Positions 33,106-42,146 of a stretch of 64,000 nucleotides of DNA are shown piece after piece (position 1 is the stretch's first letter; each line of letters begins with the position of its first letter). The notes under the pieces are model-generated. The model had not been told where the DNA came from. It saw nothing but the letters and a program-made list of their open reading frames with translations, and did no database searches. A program made the translations under genes and the position numbers. The DNA is from Anderseniella sp964390445 (lineage in GTDB: Bacteria > Pseudomonadota > Alphaproteobacteria > Rhizobiales > Aestuariivirgaceae), in the NCBI GenBank assembly GCA_964390445.1, contig CAYMJJ010000001.1, forward strand, positions 37,560 through 101,559. Reading direction: 5' to 3'.

Positions 33106-33683
33106 GCGTGCGAGTATAGCCGCTGTGGCGGGATGTGCAGCACGATCTCGTCGCCCACCGCGATGCTGCCCTCCTTTTCGACCCAGGCCACCAGCCCGCG
33201 CTTGTTGCGCGCAGCCTTGGGAAACCGCATGCCCTTGCCGGGGACGTGTTGCTCGATCACGTCGGCCACCTGCCGGCACGGTGCGTTCTCGCCGTCCACG
33301 ATCAGCGTGGCACCGGAGGAAAACATCATCCGCGTGGAAGGCGGCAGCAGGGTCAGTTCCGGGATGCCCGACGTCACAAGGTTCGCGCCCAGCCATTCAG
33401 CCTTGAGCGGGCCTGCCTGCATGGCCTCGCCCACTTGTGCCAGTTCCTCCTCGGACACGATCGACACCTGCCGCGTGTTGGCAATCGGCACGCCGCGCTT
33501 GTACTGCTGCAGGACCCGCGAGTCCGACTCGTAGATGCGGCTCGAGTGGCAATCGCCCACGATGCCGTCAAACACCAGCCCAAGCCTTTCGACTGCTGCC
33601 TTCTGCAACCCCGCCCGGCGATCAGGTGATACCAGCAACGCGGCGACCCGTCCGGCCAGCTTCGATTTTTTCAGAACAGCCAT
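33102..33683 (-). CDS. MOSC domain protein
   Basis: A 193-residue single-domain MOSC protein. Family marks are the early GIVGDCHSSR block, the DSRVLQQYKRG segment, the NLVTSGI strand, and the cysteine of NAPCRQ near residue 131. MOSC proteins bind sulfur or cofactor-linked substrates and are often tied to molybdenum cofactor enzymes. It is the first gene of the operon and overlaps fdhD by 4 bases. That coupling suggests it acts on sulfuration or handling of the cofactor for formate dehydrogenase, an inference from context. Confidence 0.9.
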   Translation of the reverse strand: MAVLKKSKLAGRVAALLVSPDRRAGLQKAAVERLGLVFDGIVGDCHSSRIYESDSRVLQQYKRGVPIANTRQVSIVSEEELAQVGEAMQAGPLKAEWLGANLVTSGIPELTLLPPSTRMMFSSGATLIVDGENAPCRQVADVIEQHVPGKGMRFPKAARNKRGLVAWVEKEGSIAVGDEIVLHIPPQRLYSHA

Positions 33684-33797
33684 GTTTTTTCCTTACCAAA
33701 TCCCGCGCCTTGTATAGCATCACACGTCTCGCGATGGCACCGTCCTCGCGGCAATGCCACACCGGTTTTTCACCCCCCCTGAAGGCTCGACTTGCAG

Positions 33798-34658
33798 ATG
33801 CTCCAGACCTCCGGCCAGTCAGCCGCAGCGCGCGGCACCTTGCTCGTGGCAGCATCAGCCATCCTGTGGAGCATGGCGGGCATCTTCACCAAGGCCGCCG
33901 AGACCAGCGAGTGGGGTGTGATCTTCTGGCGGTCGGTGTTCTCCATTGTGCCGATCCTGCTCTACGTGCGCTGGAAGGACGGGCCGGGCCAGTGGGGGCA
34001 ACTGCGCCGCATGGGGGCACCGGGCTGGGCCGTGGTGTTCATCGGCACTGCGGCCACCATCTGCTTCATCGCTGCATTCAAGCACACCTCGGTCGCCAAT
34101 GTTGCGGTGTTCTTTGCCTGCACGCCGTTCCTGGCCGCAGCCATCGGCTGGCTCCTTTACCGCGAAGCAACCCGCCGCTCGACGCTGCTGGCGGCAGCCG
34201 TTGCCTTTGCCGGCGTCATGCTCATGGCAAGCGGTTCATTTGGCACGCCCAACCTGAAAGGCGACGGCCTGGGCATGCTGATGGCGATCGGCATGGCCAC
34301 GATGATGGTGCTGATCCGGCGCTTCCCGGACGAACCCATGGTTCTGGCGGCCTGCGTATCAGCCGTGATCTCGGCACTGATCGCAGGCGCGATCACCTCG
34401 CCATTCTCAGTGTCGGGCCAGGACCTGGTGATCATCGGGGTATTCGGCCTGGCCTTCGCCGCCGCGCATGTAATGATGACCGAGGGTGCAAGGCTGATAC
34501 AGCCCGCGCGCACCGGCCTGATCGGCACGCTGGAAACACCGCTCGCGCCCATTTGGGCGCTGCTCATCCTCAACGAAATGCCGCCACTGGCAACCTGGGC
34601 CGGCGGCGGCATCGTTCTTGTGGCCGTCGTGTGGAACCTGGCCCGCGGCCAGCGATGA
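33798..34658 (+). CDS. EamA/DMT family transporter
   Basis: A 286-residue membrane protein with ten predicted helices and two EamA repeats; ILWSMAGIFTKAAETSEWGVIFWRS and ARLIQPARTGLIGTLETPLAPIWALLILNEMPP are typical repeat starts. The substrate is unknown. The start may be ATG 33798 or TTG 33792. It stands alone on the plus strand between two minus-strand operons for cofactor assembly and formate dehydrogenase, and converges on the latter with 8 bases between stops. Confidence 0.86.
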   Translation: MLQTSGQSAAARGTLLVAASAILWSMAGIFTKAAETSEWGVIFWRSVFSIVPILLYVRWKDGPGQWGQLRRMGAPGWAVVFIGTAATICFIAAFKHTSVANVAVFFACTPFLAAAIGWLLYREATRRSTLLAAAVAFAGVMLMASGSFGTPNLKGDGLGMLMAIGMATMMVLIRRFPDEPMVLAACVSAVISALIAGAITSPFSVSGQDLVIIGVFGLAFAAAHVMMTEGARLIQPARTGLIGTLETPLAPIWALLILNEMPPLATWAGGGIVLVAVVWNLARGQR

Positions 34659-34666
34659 CCGCGGGG

Positions 34667-37456
34667 CTATTCGGCAGCTTCCATGCGTCCGCTGGTGACC
34701 GGCTCGACCTTGACCGCGCAGAACTTGAACTCCGGAATCTTGCCAAACGGATCGAGCGACGGATTGGTCAGTTCGTTCGCAGCTGCTTCCACGAAGGCGA
34801 ACGGAATGAAGATTGCGCCCGGTGCCACCTGGTTGTCTTCACGCACCATGATCTCGATCTCGCCCCGGCGGCTGGCAATACGCACCATGTCACCGGCCTT
34901 GATGCCAAGTTTCAGGATGTCGCGCGAGCTCATCTGCACCACAGGATCAGGATTCACCGCATCGAGCACCTGCGAGCGCCGCGTCATTGAACCCGTATGC
35001 CAGTGCTCAAGCTGCCGGCCCGTCGACAGGATGTACGGATACTCCGCATCGGGCTGCTCGTCCGGCGGCAGCACTTCTGCCGGCACCATCTTGCCAAGGC
35101 CCGTCGCGGTCGGGAACCGGTCGGAGAACACGATGTCCATGCCCGGATGATCAGGCGCAGGGCAAGGATAGGCCACCACGTTTTCAGTGATCAGGCGGTC
35201 CCAGCTGATGTTGTCAAGCGACGGCATCGCCAGTTTCATCTCGGCAAATACGTCGGCAGGCCCGGCATAGGTCCAGTTCAGCCCCATGCCCTTTGCAATC
35301 TCCTGCGTGATCCACCAGTCGTCGCGCGCCTCGCCGGGCGGGTTGATGGCCTTGCGGCCCATCTGCACCTGGCGGTTCGTATTGGACACCGTGCCGTCCT
35401 TCTCGGCCCACGCAGTGGCGGGCAGGATGACGTCGGCAAACATCGCCGTCTCGGTCAGGAAGATGTCCTGCACCACGAGGTGCTCCAGCTTGGCCAGCGC
35501 ATCGCGCGCATGGTTGGCGTCAGGGTCCGACATCGCCGGGTTTTCACCCATCACGTACATGCCCTTGATCTTGTCATTGTGGACCGCGTCCATGATCTCG
35601 ACCACGGTCAGGCCGGGATTGGGATCAAGCTTGGCATCCCACAGCTTCTCGAACTTTTCCAGGTTCTTGGGGTCACTGACCTTGGAGTAGTCCGGGAACA
35701 CCATCGGGATCAGGCCCGCATCAGACGCGCCCTGCACGTTGTTCTGGCCACGCAGCGGATGCAGGCCGGTGCCGGCCCGGCCCGTCTGGCCGCACATCAG
35801 CGCCAGCGAAATCAGGCATCGGGCATTGTCGGTGCCGTGAGTGTGCTGCGACACACCCATGCCCCAGAAGATGATCGCAGCATTGGCCTTGGCGTACTTG
35901 CGGGCCACGGTGCGGATTTCTTCAGCCGTGATGCCGCAAACCGCCTGCATGTCTTCCGGCTTGAACTTGGTCAGGTGCTGCTTGAGCTTGTCGAAGCCTT
36001 CGGCGTGGGCCTGTATGTACTGCTCGTCGTACAGCTTCTCCTCGACGATCACGTGCATCAGCGAGTTCAGCAAGGCAACGTCTGCGCCGTTCTTGAACTG
36101 CATCATGTGGCTGGCATAGCGCTTCATCGCGGTGCCGCGCGGGTCCATGATGATCAGCTCCGCACCACGCTTGGCCGCCTGCTTGAAATAGGTCGCGGCC
36201 ACCGGGTGGTTTTCGGTCGGGTTCGCCCCGATCACCACGATCACGTCGCTGTCCTTCACCGCGGTGAACGGTGCCGTCACCGCGCCCGAACCGATGGTTT
36301 CCATCAGCGCAGCCACCGAAGAGGCATGGCACAGTCGCGTGCAGTGATCGACGTTGTTGGTGCCGAAGCCGGTCCGGATCAGCTTCTGGAACATGTAGGC
36401 TTCTTCGTTGGAGCACTTGGCAGAGCCAAACCCGGCCAGCGCATTGCCGCCATGCTCATCGCGAATCTTGTTCAGCCCGCCGGCTGCAAACTCCAGCGCC
36501 TCTTCCCAGCTTGCTTCACGGAAATGGGTCAGCGGGTTGAGCGGGTCGATGTTGATGCCCTTGGCCAGCCCCGGCTTGCGGATCAGCGGCTTGGTCAGGC
36601 GCTCCGGCGAGGCAACGTAGTCAAAGCCGAACCGGCCCTTCACGCACAGCCGGTTCTCGTTGGCCGGTCCGCCCTTGCCTTCGACATAGGCGATGTATTC
36701 CTTGCCCGTGTTCTGATCAGTGCGGATGTTGTAGGTGATCTGGCAGCCCACCCCGCAATACGGGCACACGCTGTCCACTTCACGCTCGGCACCACGGCTG
36801 CCACGGCCGTCTTCGTCGACAATGGTCTTCGGCATCAGCGCGCCGGTCGGGCACGCCTGCACGCATTCACCGCATGCAACGCAGGTCGACGCGCCCATCG
36901 GGTCGTCGAAGTCGAACACGATCTTTTCGTGCGGGCCGCGATAGGCCATGCCGATCACGTCGTTCACCTGCACTTCGCGACAGGCGCGTACACACAGGTT
37001 GCAGTGGATGCACGCATCCAGGTTGACGGCCATCGCCGGGTGCGAGATGTCCGCCTTTGGCTGATCGTCACGCGGGAAGCGCGATACATCGACTTCCATC
37101 GAGTCGGCCCACTTGAAGAACGACGACTGCCGGTCGTGCGCATCTTCGCGCGCCGGCTGGTCAGCCATCAGCAGTTCGATCACCATCTTGCGGGCAGACT
37201 TCGAACGCTCGTTCTGCGAGTTGACGACCATGCCCTCGGACGGCTTGCGCAGGCACGAGGCAGCAAGGACCCGCTCGCCCTCGATTTCGACCATGCAGGC
37301 GCGGCAGTTGCCGTCAGCCCGGTAGCCGGGTTCGTCGCGCCAGCACAGGTGCGGGATCGACGTGCCTTCGCGCTTGGCGACCTGCCAGATGGTTTCGCCG
37401 TCGCGCGCCTCGACTTGCTCGCCGTCGAGGATGAACTTGATGGGTGTACCGGACAT
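34667..37456 (-). CDS. NAD-linked formate dehydrogenase, catalytic alpha subunit
   Basis: A 929-residue molybdopterin enzyme that oxidises formate to CO2. Order of domains: a 2Fe-2S domain (HLCWRDEPGYRADGNCRACMVE, about residues 35-56), a His/Cys-coordinated 4Fe-4S NuoG-like segment, a ferredoxin pair (CIHCNLCVRAC, CVACGECVQACPTG), a 4Fe-4S site (CPYCGVGC, about 235), then the molybdopterin body. The active-site cysteine lies in DHCTRLCHASSV, so there is no selenocysteine. The C-terminal dinucleotide-binding domain starts near residue 790. Its start shares a base with the stop of the beta subunit. Size and partner resemble FDH1 of Methylobacterium, which uses tungsten. Confidence 0.94.
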   Translation of the reverse strand: MSGTPIKFILDGEQVEARDGETIWQVAKREGTSIPHLCWRDEPGYRADGNCRACMVEIEGERVLAASCLRKPSEGMVVNSQNERSKSARKMVIELLMADQPAREDAHDRQSSFFKWADSMEVDVSRFPRDDQPKADISHPAMAVNLDACIHCNLCVRACREVQVNDVIGMAYRGPHEKIVFDFDDPMGASTCVACGECVQACPTGALMPKTIVDEDGRGSRGAEREVDSVCPYCGVGCQITYNIRTDQNTGKEYIAYVEGKGGPANENRLCVKGRFGFDYVASPERLTKPLIRKPGLAKGINIDPLNPLTHFREASWEEALEFAAGGLNKIRDEHGGNALAGFGSAKCSNEEAYMFQKLIRTGFGTNNVDHCTRLCHASSVAALMETIGSGAVTAPFTAVKDSDVIVVIGANPTENHPVAATYFKQAAKRGAELIIMDPRGTAMKRYASHMMQFKNGADVALLNSLMHVIVEEKLYDEQYIQAHAEGFDKLKQHLTKFKPEDMQAVCGITAEEIRTVARKYAKANAAIIFWGMGVSQHTHGTDNARCLISLALMCGQTGRAGTGLHPLRGQNNVQGASDAGLIPMVFPDYSKVSDPKNLEKFEKLWDAKLDPNPGLTVVEIMDAVHNDKIKGMYVMGENPAMSDPDANHARDALAKLEHLVVQDIFLTETAMFADVILPATAWAEKDGTVSNTNRQVQMGRKAINPPGEARDDWWITQEIAKGMGLNWTYAGPADVFAEMKLAMPSLDNISWDRLITENVVAYPCPAPDHPGMDIVFSDRFPTATGLGKMVPAEVLPPDEQPDAEYPYILSTGRQLEHWHTGSMTRRSQVLDAVNPDPVVQMSSRDILKLGIKAGDMVRIASRRGEIEIMVREDNQVAPGAIFIPFAFVEAAANELTNPSLDPFGKIPEFKFCAVKVEPVTSGRMEAAE

Positions 37457-39168
37457 CAGGAAACGTCCTCCTTGAAGTGCGTCATGACCGTTCGTATCGG
37501 GTTGGGTGCCGCCTGGCCGAGGCCGCAGATCGAGGCGTCGGCCATGGCCGTTGTTAGTTCGCCCAGCAGGGCTTCGTCCCACGGGCCGTCCTTCATCAGC
37601 TTGACCGCCTTTTCGCAGCCAACGCGGCAGGGCGTGCACTGGCCGCAGGATTCATCCTCGAAGAACTTGAGCAGGTTGACCGCCGCGTCGCGCATCGAGT
37701 CCCTGTCGGACAATACCACGACCGCATGCGATCCGACAAAGCAGCCGAGCTTGGCAAGCTCGCCGCCGAAGTCCAGCGGCACGTCGCCCTTGGACGCCGG
37801 CAGGATGCCACCGGAGGCGCCGCCCGGCAGATAGCCCTTGAACGAATGCCCGTCGGCCATGCCACCGCACATCTCGATCAGTTCGTTGACACTCGATCCC
37901 GCCGGGGCCAGCACCACGCTAGGGTTCTTGACCCGGCCCGAGACGGAGTAGGAGCGCGGACCCTTGTGGTCGCCACGGCCCTGGCTGGAGAACCATTCCG
38001 GCCCTTCGCTCAGGATCTTCGGCATCCAGTAAACGGTCTCGATGTTGTGCACCAGCGTTGGCCGGTTGAATAGGCCAACCTGCGCGACGTAGGGCGGGCG
38101 ATGGCGCGGCAGGCCGCGCTTGCCTTCGAGCGACTCGATCATCGCGCTTTCTTCACCGCAGATGTAGGCACCCGCACCGCGGCGCAGGTGAATGTAGCCG
38201 GGCTTGACGATACCGGCCTCTTCGAGCTGCGCAATCTCGCGCTGCAGGATCAGCCGCGCGCATGGGTATTCGTCGCGAAGGTAGATGTAGCAGCCTTCCG
38301 CCTCGACACCCCAGGCGCCGATCAGCATGCCCTCCAGAAACTGGTGCGGCCGGGTGCGCAGGTAGAGCCGGTCCTTGAACGTGCCGGGCTCACCTTCGTC
38401 GCCATTGATGCACATGTAGCGCGGGCCACTGCCGGCGCGCACGAACTTCCACTTCTGTCCCGACGGGAAGCCCGCACCGCCAAGTCCCTTGAGGCCGGCT
38501 TCAAGCAGCGTCTCGATCACCTGGTCCGGCGTCTTCGACCCGCCACGCAGCGCGGCGAGCTGTTCGTAGCCGCCTTCGGACTGATAGTCCTCGAGCGTCT
38601 GGTAGGCAGGCACTTCTGGTTGCGTTTCGTGATTGCGCGCCAGCAGCACCAGGTTCTCGACCGTCACATTGCCGACGTAGTTGTGACCCACCGCAGCGGC
38701 AGGCGCCACATCGCACAGCCCCATGCACGGCGCATGCAGCACTCGCACATTATCCGGTGCATTGGCGCCCAGCGCCTTGATGATGTCCTGCGCGCCCGCC
38801 ATCTCGCACGACAGCGAGTCGCAAACCCGGATGGTGATCTCGGCAGGCTTGTCCTCGCCTTCCTTGACCACGTCGAAGTGGTGGTAGAACGTTGCCACCT
38901 CGAACACCTCGGCCTGAGGCAGTTTCATCTCCTCGGCCAACCCGTGCAGGTGGCCAGCCGACAGGCAGCCCCAGCGGTCCTGGATCAGGTGCATGTACTC
39001 GATCAGCATGTCGCGCTTGAGCGGCCGGTGCGCATCAAGCAGCTCGATGACCTCGTCATGAGCCGCGACATCGATCACCCGGCCCTTGGGAAAGGCGCGG
39101 CCCTTGGACTTGCCGCCACGGCCGGGACGGATCGGCTTGAAGCTGTCGCCGTTGGTATGCTTGTTCAT
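37456..39168 (-). CDS. NAD-linked formate dehydrogenase, fused gamma-beta (NuoE-NuoF) subunit
   Basis: A 570-residue fusion. Residues about 35-165 are NuoE/FdsG-like with a 2Fe-2S set (CDSLSC, then CMGLC). Residues about 200-570 are NuoF/FdsB-like: LKGLGGAGFPSGQKWKF, the FMN/NADH region with GDEGEPGTFKDR and GAGAYICGEESAMIESLEGKRG, and the 4Fe-4S cluster SCGQCTPCRVGC with a fourth Cys in ICGLGQ. It passes electrons from formate to NAD+. Most fds operons have separate gamma and beta genes; this two-subunit form matches Methylobacterium FDH1 in layout and in length. No fdsD-like gene is nearby. Confidence 0.94.
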   Translation of the reverse strand: MNKHTNGDSFKPIRPGRGGKSKGRAFPKGRVIDVAAHDEVIELLDAHRPLKRDMLIEYMHLIQDRWGCLSAGHLHGLAEEMKLPQAEVFEVATFYHHFDVVKEGEDKPAEITIRVCDSLSCEMAGAQDIIKALGANAPDNVRVLHAPCMGLCDVAPAAAVGHNYVGNVTVENLVLLARNHETQPEVPAYQTLEDYQSEGGYEQLAALRGGSKTPDQVIETLLEAGLKGLGGAGFPSGQKWKFVRAGSGPRYMCINGDEGEPGTFKDRLYLRTRPHQFLEGMLIGAWGVEAEGCYIYLRDEYPCARLILQREIAQLEEAGIVKPGYIHLRRGAGAYICGEESAMIESLEGKRGLPRHRPPYVAQVGLFNRPTLVHNIETVYWMPKILSEGPEWFSSQGRGDHKGPRSYSVSGRVKNPSVVLAPAGSSVNELIEMCGGMADGHSFKGYLPGGASGGILPASKGDVPLDFGGELAKLGCFVGSHAVVVLSDRDSMRDAAVNLLKFFEDESCGQCTPCRVGCEKAVKLMKDGPWDEALLGELTTAMADASICGLGQAAPNPIRTVMTHFKEDVS

Positions 39169-39329
39169 TGGTGTTTCCTGCCTTCATGCACTTGCGCTAA
39201 TGCTGTTGCCAGGACAACGCTTGCACTGCGGGATTATCAGATGGTGCCATAATGCCGTCAGGCCGTTTGCGACGCAACACCAACCGATTTCGCCAGACAG
39301 AATTAAATGTTATACCGGAGAACGCCTCG

Positions 39330-39569
39330 TTGACCCCAGATCATGATCACGAACTCGACACCAGGGGCCTGCAATGCCCGTTGCCGGTGCTCAAGGCCAG
39401 GAAGCGCCTTTCGACCATGAAACATGGAGAATCATTGAAGATTTTGGCAACGGACCCTGCCGCTGCAATCGACTTTCCACACTATTGCAGCGAGAGCGGC
39501 AATGAGCTTTTGTGGCATGCACAGGACGCCGGTGAGCTGACTTTCATCATCAGGAAAACTCATGGCTAG
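39330..39569 (+). CDS. TusA-family sulfur carrier
   Basis: A 79-residue TusA/SirA-fold protein starting at TTG 39330, with a CCGGAG ribosome site upstream. The sulfur-carrying C16 is in RGLQCPLPVLKAR, followed by the second conserved block ILATDPAAAIDFPHYC and a final strand (LTFIIRKT). It may feed sulfur to tRNA thiolation or to molybdenum cofactor and FdhD, whose genes are close. It is divergent from the formate dehydrogenase operon with a 161-base gap. Which pathway it serves is not decidable here. Confidence 0.87.
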   Translation: MTPDHDHELDTRGLQCPLPVLKARKRLSTMKHGESLKILATDPAAAIDFPHYCSESGNELLWHAQDAGELTFIIRKTHG

Positions 39570-39616
39570 TGAGTGCTTTGCATATGTCATGCAGCCGTCG
39601 CACCCAGCACGGGCGA

Positions 39617-39967
39617 TCAGCCGTGCGATTCCAGTGCTGCTCGTACATCGGGATCAAAGCCAACATGCACACGATCACCATCCACCATCACCGGGCGCTT
39701 GATCAGCACCGGATTGCCGGCCATGAGGGCAATGGCTCCGGCCTCGTCGATCCCGTCCTTGCTGGCATCGGGTAACGCCCGCCAGCTGGTGCCACGCCGG
39801 TTCAACAGCTTTTCCCACCCCACCTGTGCCGCCCAGGCGGCGATGGTTGCCCGGTCCGGCGCGTCTTCGCGGATGTCGTGGAACGCGTTGGCGATGCCCT
39901 TGGCGTCCAGCCAGGTACGGGCCTTGCGGCAACTGTCACAATTCTTCAGGCCATAGAAGCTGATCAT
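39617..39967 (-). CDS. ArsC/Spx-family reductase-like protein
   Basis: A 116-residue protein of the ArsC/YffB/Spx family. It has the N-terminal thioredoxin-like strand and CxxC pair (NCDSCRKA, C10 and C13), then FHDIREDAPDRATIAAW, KLLNRRGTSWRAL and the conserved PVLIKRPVMVDGD near the end. Genuine arsenate reductases usually have one Cys followed by Arg contacts; family members like this one often have other or unknown thiol roles. It starts directly after the stop of the COG0523 GTPase gene, so the two form an operon. Confidence 0.87.
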   Translation of the reverse strand: MISFYGLKNCDSCRKARTWLDAKGIANAFHDIREDAPDRATIAAWAAQVGWEKLLNRRGTSWRALPDASKDGIDEAGAIALMAGNPVLIKRPVMVDGDRVHVGFDPDVRAALESHG

Positions 39968-41155
39968 TTACCGGCCCCGCCGCAGTGACAGCGTATCGTC
40001 TGAAAACGCTTCCGCCCCGCCGGTGACCGGATCGGTAAAGGCCTTCAGCAGTTGTTCCAGTTCTGACCGCTCGATGTCACGGGTGATGAACACCAGTCGC
40101 GTGCGGTGATCGTCATCCGGCCAGCGCGCCAGCCGCTCCGGCGGATGCATCACATGCTGCACGCCATGCAGCACCATCGGCCGGTCGGGATCATCCTGCA
40201 TCTTCACGATGCCCTTCATGCGCAACAAGTTCGGCCCGTGGTAGCTCTGCAACAACTCGAGGAACAGCTCCAGCTGCATCTGGCCGATGGCATGATCCGT
40301 CGCCACGGAAAACGACTTGATGTGCTCATCATGCCGGTTCACATCGTGATGGTGATGGCCGTGCTCGTCATGCTCATGCTCACTCCCGTGGTCATGTTGA
40401 TGCGCGTGTGACTGTTGGTGGCTGGCCTCGGCCCCACGCCGGCGCTTGCGTCCGCGCGCTGCCCGGCCCGGTGCCTCGAACGCATCTGCCGCCATCCAGC
40501 GGCGCACCCGCGATGCCCTGTCGCCTGCCTCGCCCTCCAGGTCGAACAGCCGGGCTGCCGTGGCCTCGCCGCGATGGGTGCTCAGCAACCGGGCCGCCGG
40601 CGCCAGCTGCCGCAACCTGAATATGGTGTCGTGAAGCTGCGTCTCGCCATCAGCACCGGTCAGCAGGTCGGTCTTCGTCAGCACCACCCGGTCAGCCACC
40701 GCCACCTGCCGCACCGCCTCTTCATGGGCATCAAGCGTGGCCAACCCGTTGACGCTGTCGACGACAGTGACGACATTCTCCAGCCGGTACAGTTGCAACA
40801 GGTGCGGATGCCCCAACAGCGTCTGCAGCACAGGTGCCGGATCGGCCAGGCCGGTGGTCTCGATCACCACCCGGTCAAACGCCTTGACCGCGCCATTGGC
40901 GCGCCGTTCGGCCAGGTCCAGCAGCGTGTCCACCAGGTCACCGCGGATGGTGCAGCACAGGCAACCAGACGACATCTCGAACACGTTGCCATCGGTGGCT
41001 TCCACCAGCAGGTGATCCAGCCCGATGTCACCGAACTCGTTGATGATCACCGCCGCATTGGCCAGCGCCTCATCCTTCAACAGCGCGTTGAGCAATGTTG
41101 TCTTGCCGGCCCCCAGAAACCCCGTGAGGACCGAAACGGGAAGTTGTTGCGTCAT
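39968..41155 (-). CDS. CobW/COG0523-family GTPase with His-rich metal-binding stretch
   Basis: A 395-residue metal-trafficking GTPase. The P-loop GFLGAGKTTLLN is at residues 12-23 and the metal-binding GCLCC (C65, C67, C68) follows a typical spacing. Around residues 250-285 there is a linker with about 15 histidines mixed with Asp and Glu, then the CobW C-terminal domain (RMKGIVKMQDDPDRPMVLHGVQHVMHPPERL). COG0523 proteins deliver Zn or Co to client enzymes. No cobaltochelatase, nitrile hydratase or Zur gene lies nearby, so the client is unknown. The His stretch favours zinc. Confidence 0.91.
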   Translation of the reverse strand: MTQQLPVSVLTGFLGAGKTTLLNALLKDEALANAAVIINEFGDIGLDHLLVEATDGNVFEMSSGCLCCTIRGDLVDTLLDLAERRANGAVKAFDRVVIETTGLADPAPVLQTLLGHPHLLQLYRLENVVTVVDSVNGLATLDAHEEAVRQVAVADRVVLTKTDLLTGADGETQLHDTIFRLRQLAPAARLLSTHRGEATAARLFDLEGEAGDRASRVRRWMAADAFEAPGRAARGRKRRRGAEASHQQSHAHQHDHGSEHEHDEHGHHHHDVNRHDEHIKSFSVATDHAIGQMQLELFLELLQSYHGPNLLRMKGIVKMQDDPDRPMVLHGVQHVMHPPERLARWPDDDHRTRLVFITRDIERSELEQLLKAFTDPVTGGAEAFSDDTLSLRRGR

Positions 41156-41164
41156 GGGTGTGAA

Positions 41165-42106
41165 CTAGCCTCCGGCATGTCCGGTATCAGGAGCCGAGTG
41201 TTGCCTGCGATCATGCCGCCCGGCAACCCCTGCCGCAAGCAACGCCGCCAGCACCAGCGTACCGCCAACCAGCTCAAGCATGGAGGGAGGCTCGGCCAGA
41301 ATGATCGACGCCACCATCACTGAAGTCACCGGCTCGATGTTGAAGAACGGCGCAACCGTCGAGGCAGGTGCCAGTTTCAGCGCCGACATCTGGCACAGGA
41401 ACGCAACGCCATAGGACAGCGCCACCACCGCAAGCGCCGCGTACCCGGCAGAGGATATGCCCTGGGCCGTCACCGCATTGCCGCCAGCCAGCACGGCAAA
41501 GCCGCCCTGCAGCGCGAACACCATCAGCGCCAGCACCGGCACCAGCGCCAGGTGAACCATCAACCCCATGTGCAGCACGTTCATCCGCGCGGACAAGGTT
41601 CGGCCTACGAAGAACTGCGTGGTAGCCCCGCCAGCAGCCAGTGCTGCCAGCAGCAGCCCGCGCCAGTCTGCAGCGCCGCCGGTTGGACCGATTGCTATCA
41701 CCAGTCCGGCAAAAGCCAGGATGCCGATAAGCCATTGCACAAGGCTGATCCGGTGCCCCTCGATAACCGGGGACAGCAACAGGATGATGATGGGAAAGGT
41801 AAAGAAGATAATGACTGTCAGTGCCACCGGCATGAACTGCACCGCGCCAAGGTAGCCAATGGAGATGGAGCCGGTTGCCAGCATCATCAGCCCAAGCAGC
41901 CAGCCTGATCCAACAGGAACACGAACCCGCCAGCGCCAGATGAGGGCAACAAGCCCGAGGAACAGCGCCATCGCCGCGACCCGCCAGAATGCCGTCTCGA
42001 TGACGGGCACGCCGGCGTTGAAGGCAAACCGGGTAAACGGTGGGGCCAACCCGTAGATGATACCGCCTGCAAGCGCAAAGGCAGCACCCCTGCCGATGCT
42101 GGTCAT
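41165..42106 (-). CDS. EamA/DMT family transporter
   Basis: A 313-residue membrane protein with ten predicted helices. It starts MTSIGRGAAFALAGGIIYGLAPPFTRFAFNAG, and the second repeat ends in APFFNIEPVTSVMVASIILAEPPS, a standard EamA pattern. The substrate is unknown. The ATG at 42106 is preferred; the frame runs on upstream into the carboxypeptidase gene region but without family resemblance. It lies 9 bases upstream of the COG0523 gene on the same strand, so a shared transcript with that gene and the ArsC-like gene is likely. Confidence 0.87.
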   Translation of the reverse strand: MTSIGRGAAFALAGGIIYGLAPPFTRFAFNAGVPVIETAFWRVAAMALFLGLVALIWRWRVRVPVGSGWLLGLMMLATGSISIGYLGAVQFMPVALTVIIFFTFPIIILLLSPVIEGHRISLVQWLIGILAFAGLVIAIGPTGGAADWRGLLLAALAAGGATTQFFVGRTLSARMNVLHMGLMVHLALVPVLALMVFALQGGFAVLAGGNAVTAQGISSAGYAALAVVALSYGVAFLCQMSALKLAPASTVAPFFNIEPVTSVMVASIILAEPPSMLELVGGTLVLAALLAAGVAGRHDRRQHSAPDTGHAGG

Positions 42107-42146
42107 GCTGGTGTCAGCCTCATGGCGCCATCTGTCCGGATCACGG

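Noticed and set aside
34997..37834. A 945-residue open frame antisense to the formate dehydrogenase genes
   Set aside because: It covers the opposite strand of a gene with clear iron-sulfur and molybdopterin motifs, and its composition (many His, Arg, Val, Gly) is that of a reverse-strand shadow.
39219..39233. Copy of the EMC palindrome upstream of the formate dehydrogenase operon
   Set aside because: GCTTGCACTGCGGGA matches the ecm site at about 11 of 15 but loses the GCAA half, so symmetry is gone; one such match in a 161-base gap is not convincing.
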